Source of the DNA: Chelonoidis abingdonii
Lineage: Eukaryota > Chordata > Testudines > Testudinidae
Direction: 5' to 3'
Length of the DNA: 64,000 nt
Assembly (NCBI RefSeq): GCF_003597395.2
Contig: NC_133773.1
Coordinates: 59,910,249 to 59,974,248, forward strand
A program made the position numbers and the translations under genes. Under the pieces are notes generated by a model. That model searched no databases. It worked only from the letters and a program-made list of their open reading frames with translations, and was not told the origin of the DNA. Shown piece after piece: positions 62,425 through 64,000 of this stretch (the first letter of the stretch is position 1; every line of letters begins with the position of its first letter).

Positions 62425-64000
62425 GTAAGTGATCCCTAATCCCCAAATACATAACCATGAAATGCTACAGCTTTTGTTTCATATGGAGTTTGGCAAAACA
62501 CACTCAAATTCAGGAAGCATGGTAGACAGTTCAGAAAAAAAATTAAAAGCACAAGGGATAGACTTATGATCAGTAGGTACTTCTCAGCTGACTGATTTCA
62601 CAGAAAGATGGCTATACTGAACTTTCCTCACCTAAACATGGAAGAAGCCCTTTTAAAAGTGAATGAAACAATGAAGACAATCCATGATTTTGCACAAACG
62701 GATTGAAAAAAGTTCTATAAACTTTAATGGTTACACTGGAATTCACTGTAACAGCCTCATTACCCAGTATCAAATTCTGCTTTTTAGATCCCATACTCTG
62801 TCCTTTTGTCCCCAAAAGGGAACTGTAAGGCAGTTTTGCACAGTTCCTGGATTGCAGTACTTTTTAATTGAGATGCACACAATTAGCAACATTAAATAGT
62901 CAATAATAGTTATTATTTACCACTATCTTCAGAACTTGCATTTAACACCAAACTGCACAGATCATCAAAAATTACTTTAATTAAGTTATTAAATATTTTC
63001 ATAAAACAATAGTTTAAACACTGAAATCATGGGAGTTTGAAATGAGCAGCACCGACTCGGTGTTAATGGGTTTACGCTGTTTGAGTTCAAAAGGATATTT
63101 AAGGAACTATTTTAAATGCAGTTATTAGAGGATAGAAGCAAAAACCCAACTGCCACAAGATGCTTACTTTAAATGCTTGTAGTAGTGGTATTATTGTTGT
63201 CTCTGTGAATTAAATGTTATGCATTTCCACAGTACCTAGCCCAATAAGTATCTAGGAGTTAGGCTTCTCCTACAACACTACATGGACTGAAGACACATAT
63301 TTATCATAGTACACAGTAAAAATTCTATCTATAATACTTATGTTGTTTTTAATTTAGTAATATTATATTAATATATTATATAAACTAGAATACAAACCCA
63401 TGTTACCTAGATTATAAGCAACGTTTCTCAAATCCATTTATCCAACTGTTTACCAAATGGCTTTAGTATTAAATAATCACACATCAATTAAAAAAAAGAG
63501 AGCAACAATCAGAAAAGTAAATTTACAAAGAAACCTCCAGTTAGGCTATTTCTTTCACTACTGAAAAACAAGATTCCTGTGAAAAGTCAGGCTGGCTCCT
63601 TTGATAAAAATGTTAAATATTTAGGGGTTTTTAAAACACTGATTTCCCAAATAATGGGTCACTTAAAAGCTGATTGTTGAGCAGAACAGATTTCTTTAAA
63701 AGCTTTTAAACTGTTACTGCTTCAGAAGATTGTCATGGTTTTCAATAATGCAGAGAACATTTTATTTTGTCACTAGTTTAAGGGGCACCTCTTCAAACTT
63801 TTCTAAATTGTTTTAGGGGAACCAGCTTCAAGACCCCTTTGAAAAGCTGTGAAAATGACTTCAAAGGAAAAAAGAGTCTTTGTCCCTTAAGCAGGTTTAC
63901 GACCACTGAGGCAAACCCTAACTAAGGGGTGAAAAGAATACTCAGGCATCTTTATGGAGATCCTTAAGGAAGATGAACAAGTCAAATGAGATTAAAGATA

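Larger units (their letters stand above)
61245..64000 (-). other. LRBA: LRBA intron (5' side runs off the window)
   Basis: The next upstream exon should encode the SGSRDATLLLWYWSG-type blade, but I find no such segment up to 64000. Contains a PLE end (61660-61755) and an 84-bp palindrome (62341-62424). Otherwise AT-rich with no recognised feature. Confidence 0.8.

Overview
This window is vertebrate nuclear DNA, most likely from a turtle. It holds the 3' halves of two conserved protein-coding genes arranged tail to tail. They sit in about 64 kb of intron and intergenic DNA full of transposable-element remnants: a DIRS retrotransposon, Penelope-like elements, CR1 LINEs, hAT and Harbinger-type MITEs, and an LTR-like element. 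That repeat mix, with long introns and GT-AG splicing, is why I favour a testudine. The species cannot be named from sequence alone.

On the + strand, nine exons between 1209 and 35656 encode most of the kinase domain and the C-terminal tail of a doublecortin-like kinase. The residues match DCLK2 better than DCLK1. All introns have GT..AG ends and all phases join. The N-terminal doublecortin domains and the glycine-rich-loop exon lie upstream of the window. The 3' UTR probably ends near 36.3-36.7 kb. A roughly 10 kb intergenic stretch follows.

On the - strand, four exons (61244-61143, 59564-59368, 52106-51955, 47640-47550) encode the C-terminal WD40 repeats and stop codon of LRBA, the BEACH-family protein. 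Their sequence matches LRBA rather than its paralogue NBEA. The convergent DCLK2/LRBA pair mirrors the known DCLK1/NBEA pair, so this looks like an ancient paralogous block.

The most remarkable non-genic object is a nearly complete but dead DIRS element (about 1.8-7.6 kb) in the large DCLK2 intron. It has inverted terminal repeats and a recognisable internal complementary region joining copies of both termini. It also keeps gag-like, reverse transcriptase/RNase H and tyrosine recombinase regions, all interrupted by stops and frameshifts, with the catalytic motifs changed. Other notable structures are several Penelope-derived fold-backs (arms of 40-79 nt), one of them enclosing a GIY-YIG endonuclease remnant, an LTR-like insertion flanked by a 163-bp direct repeat, a MITE nested in another MITE, and an 84-bp palindrome. 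I found no tRNA, rRNA, CRISPR or operon-like structure, and no convincing new protein-coding system.
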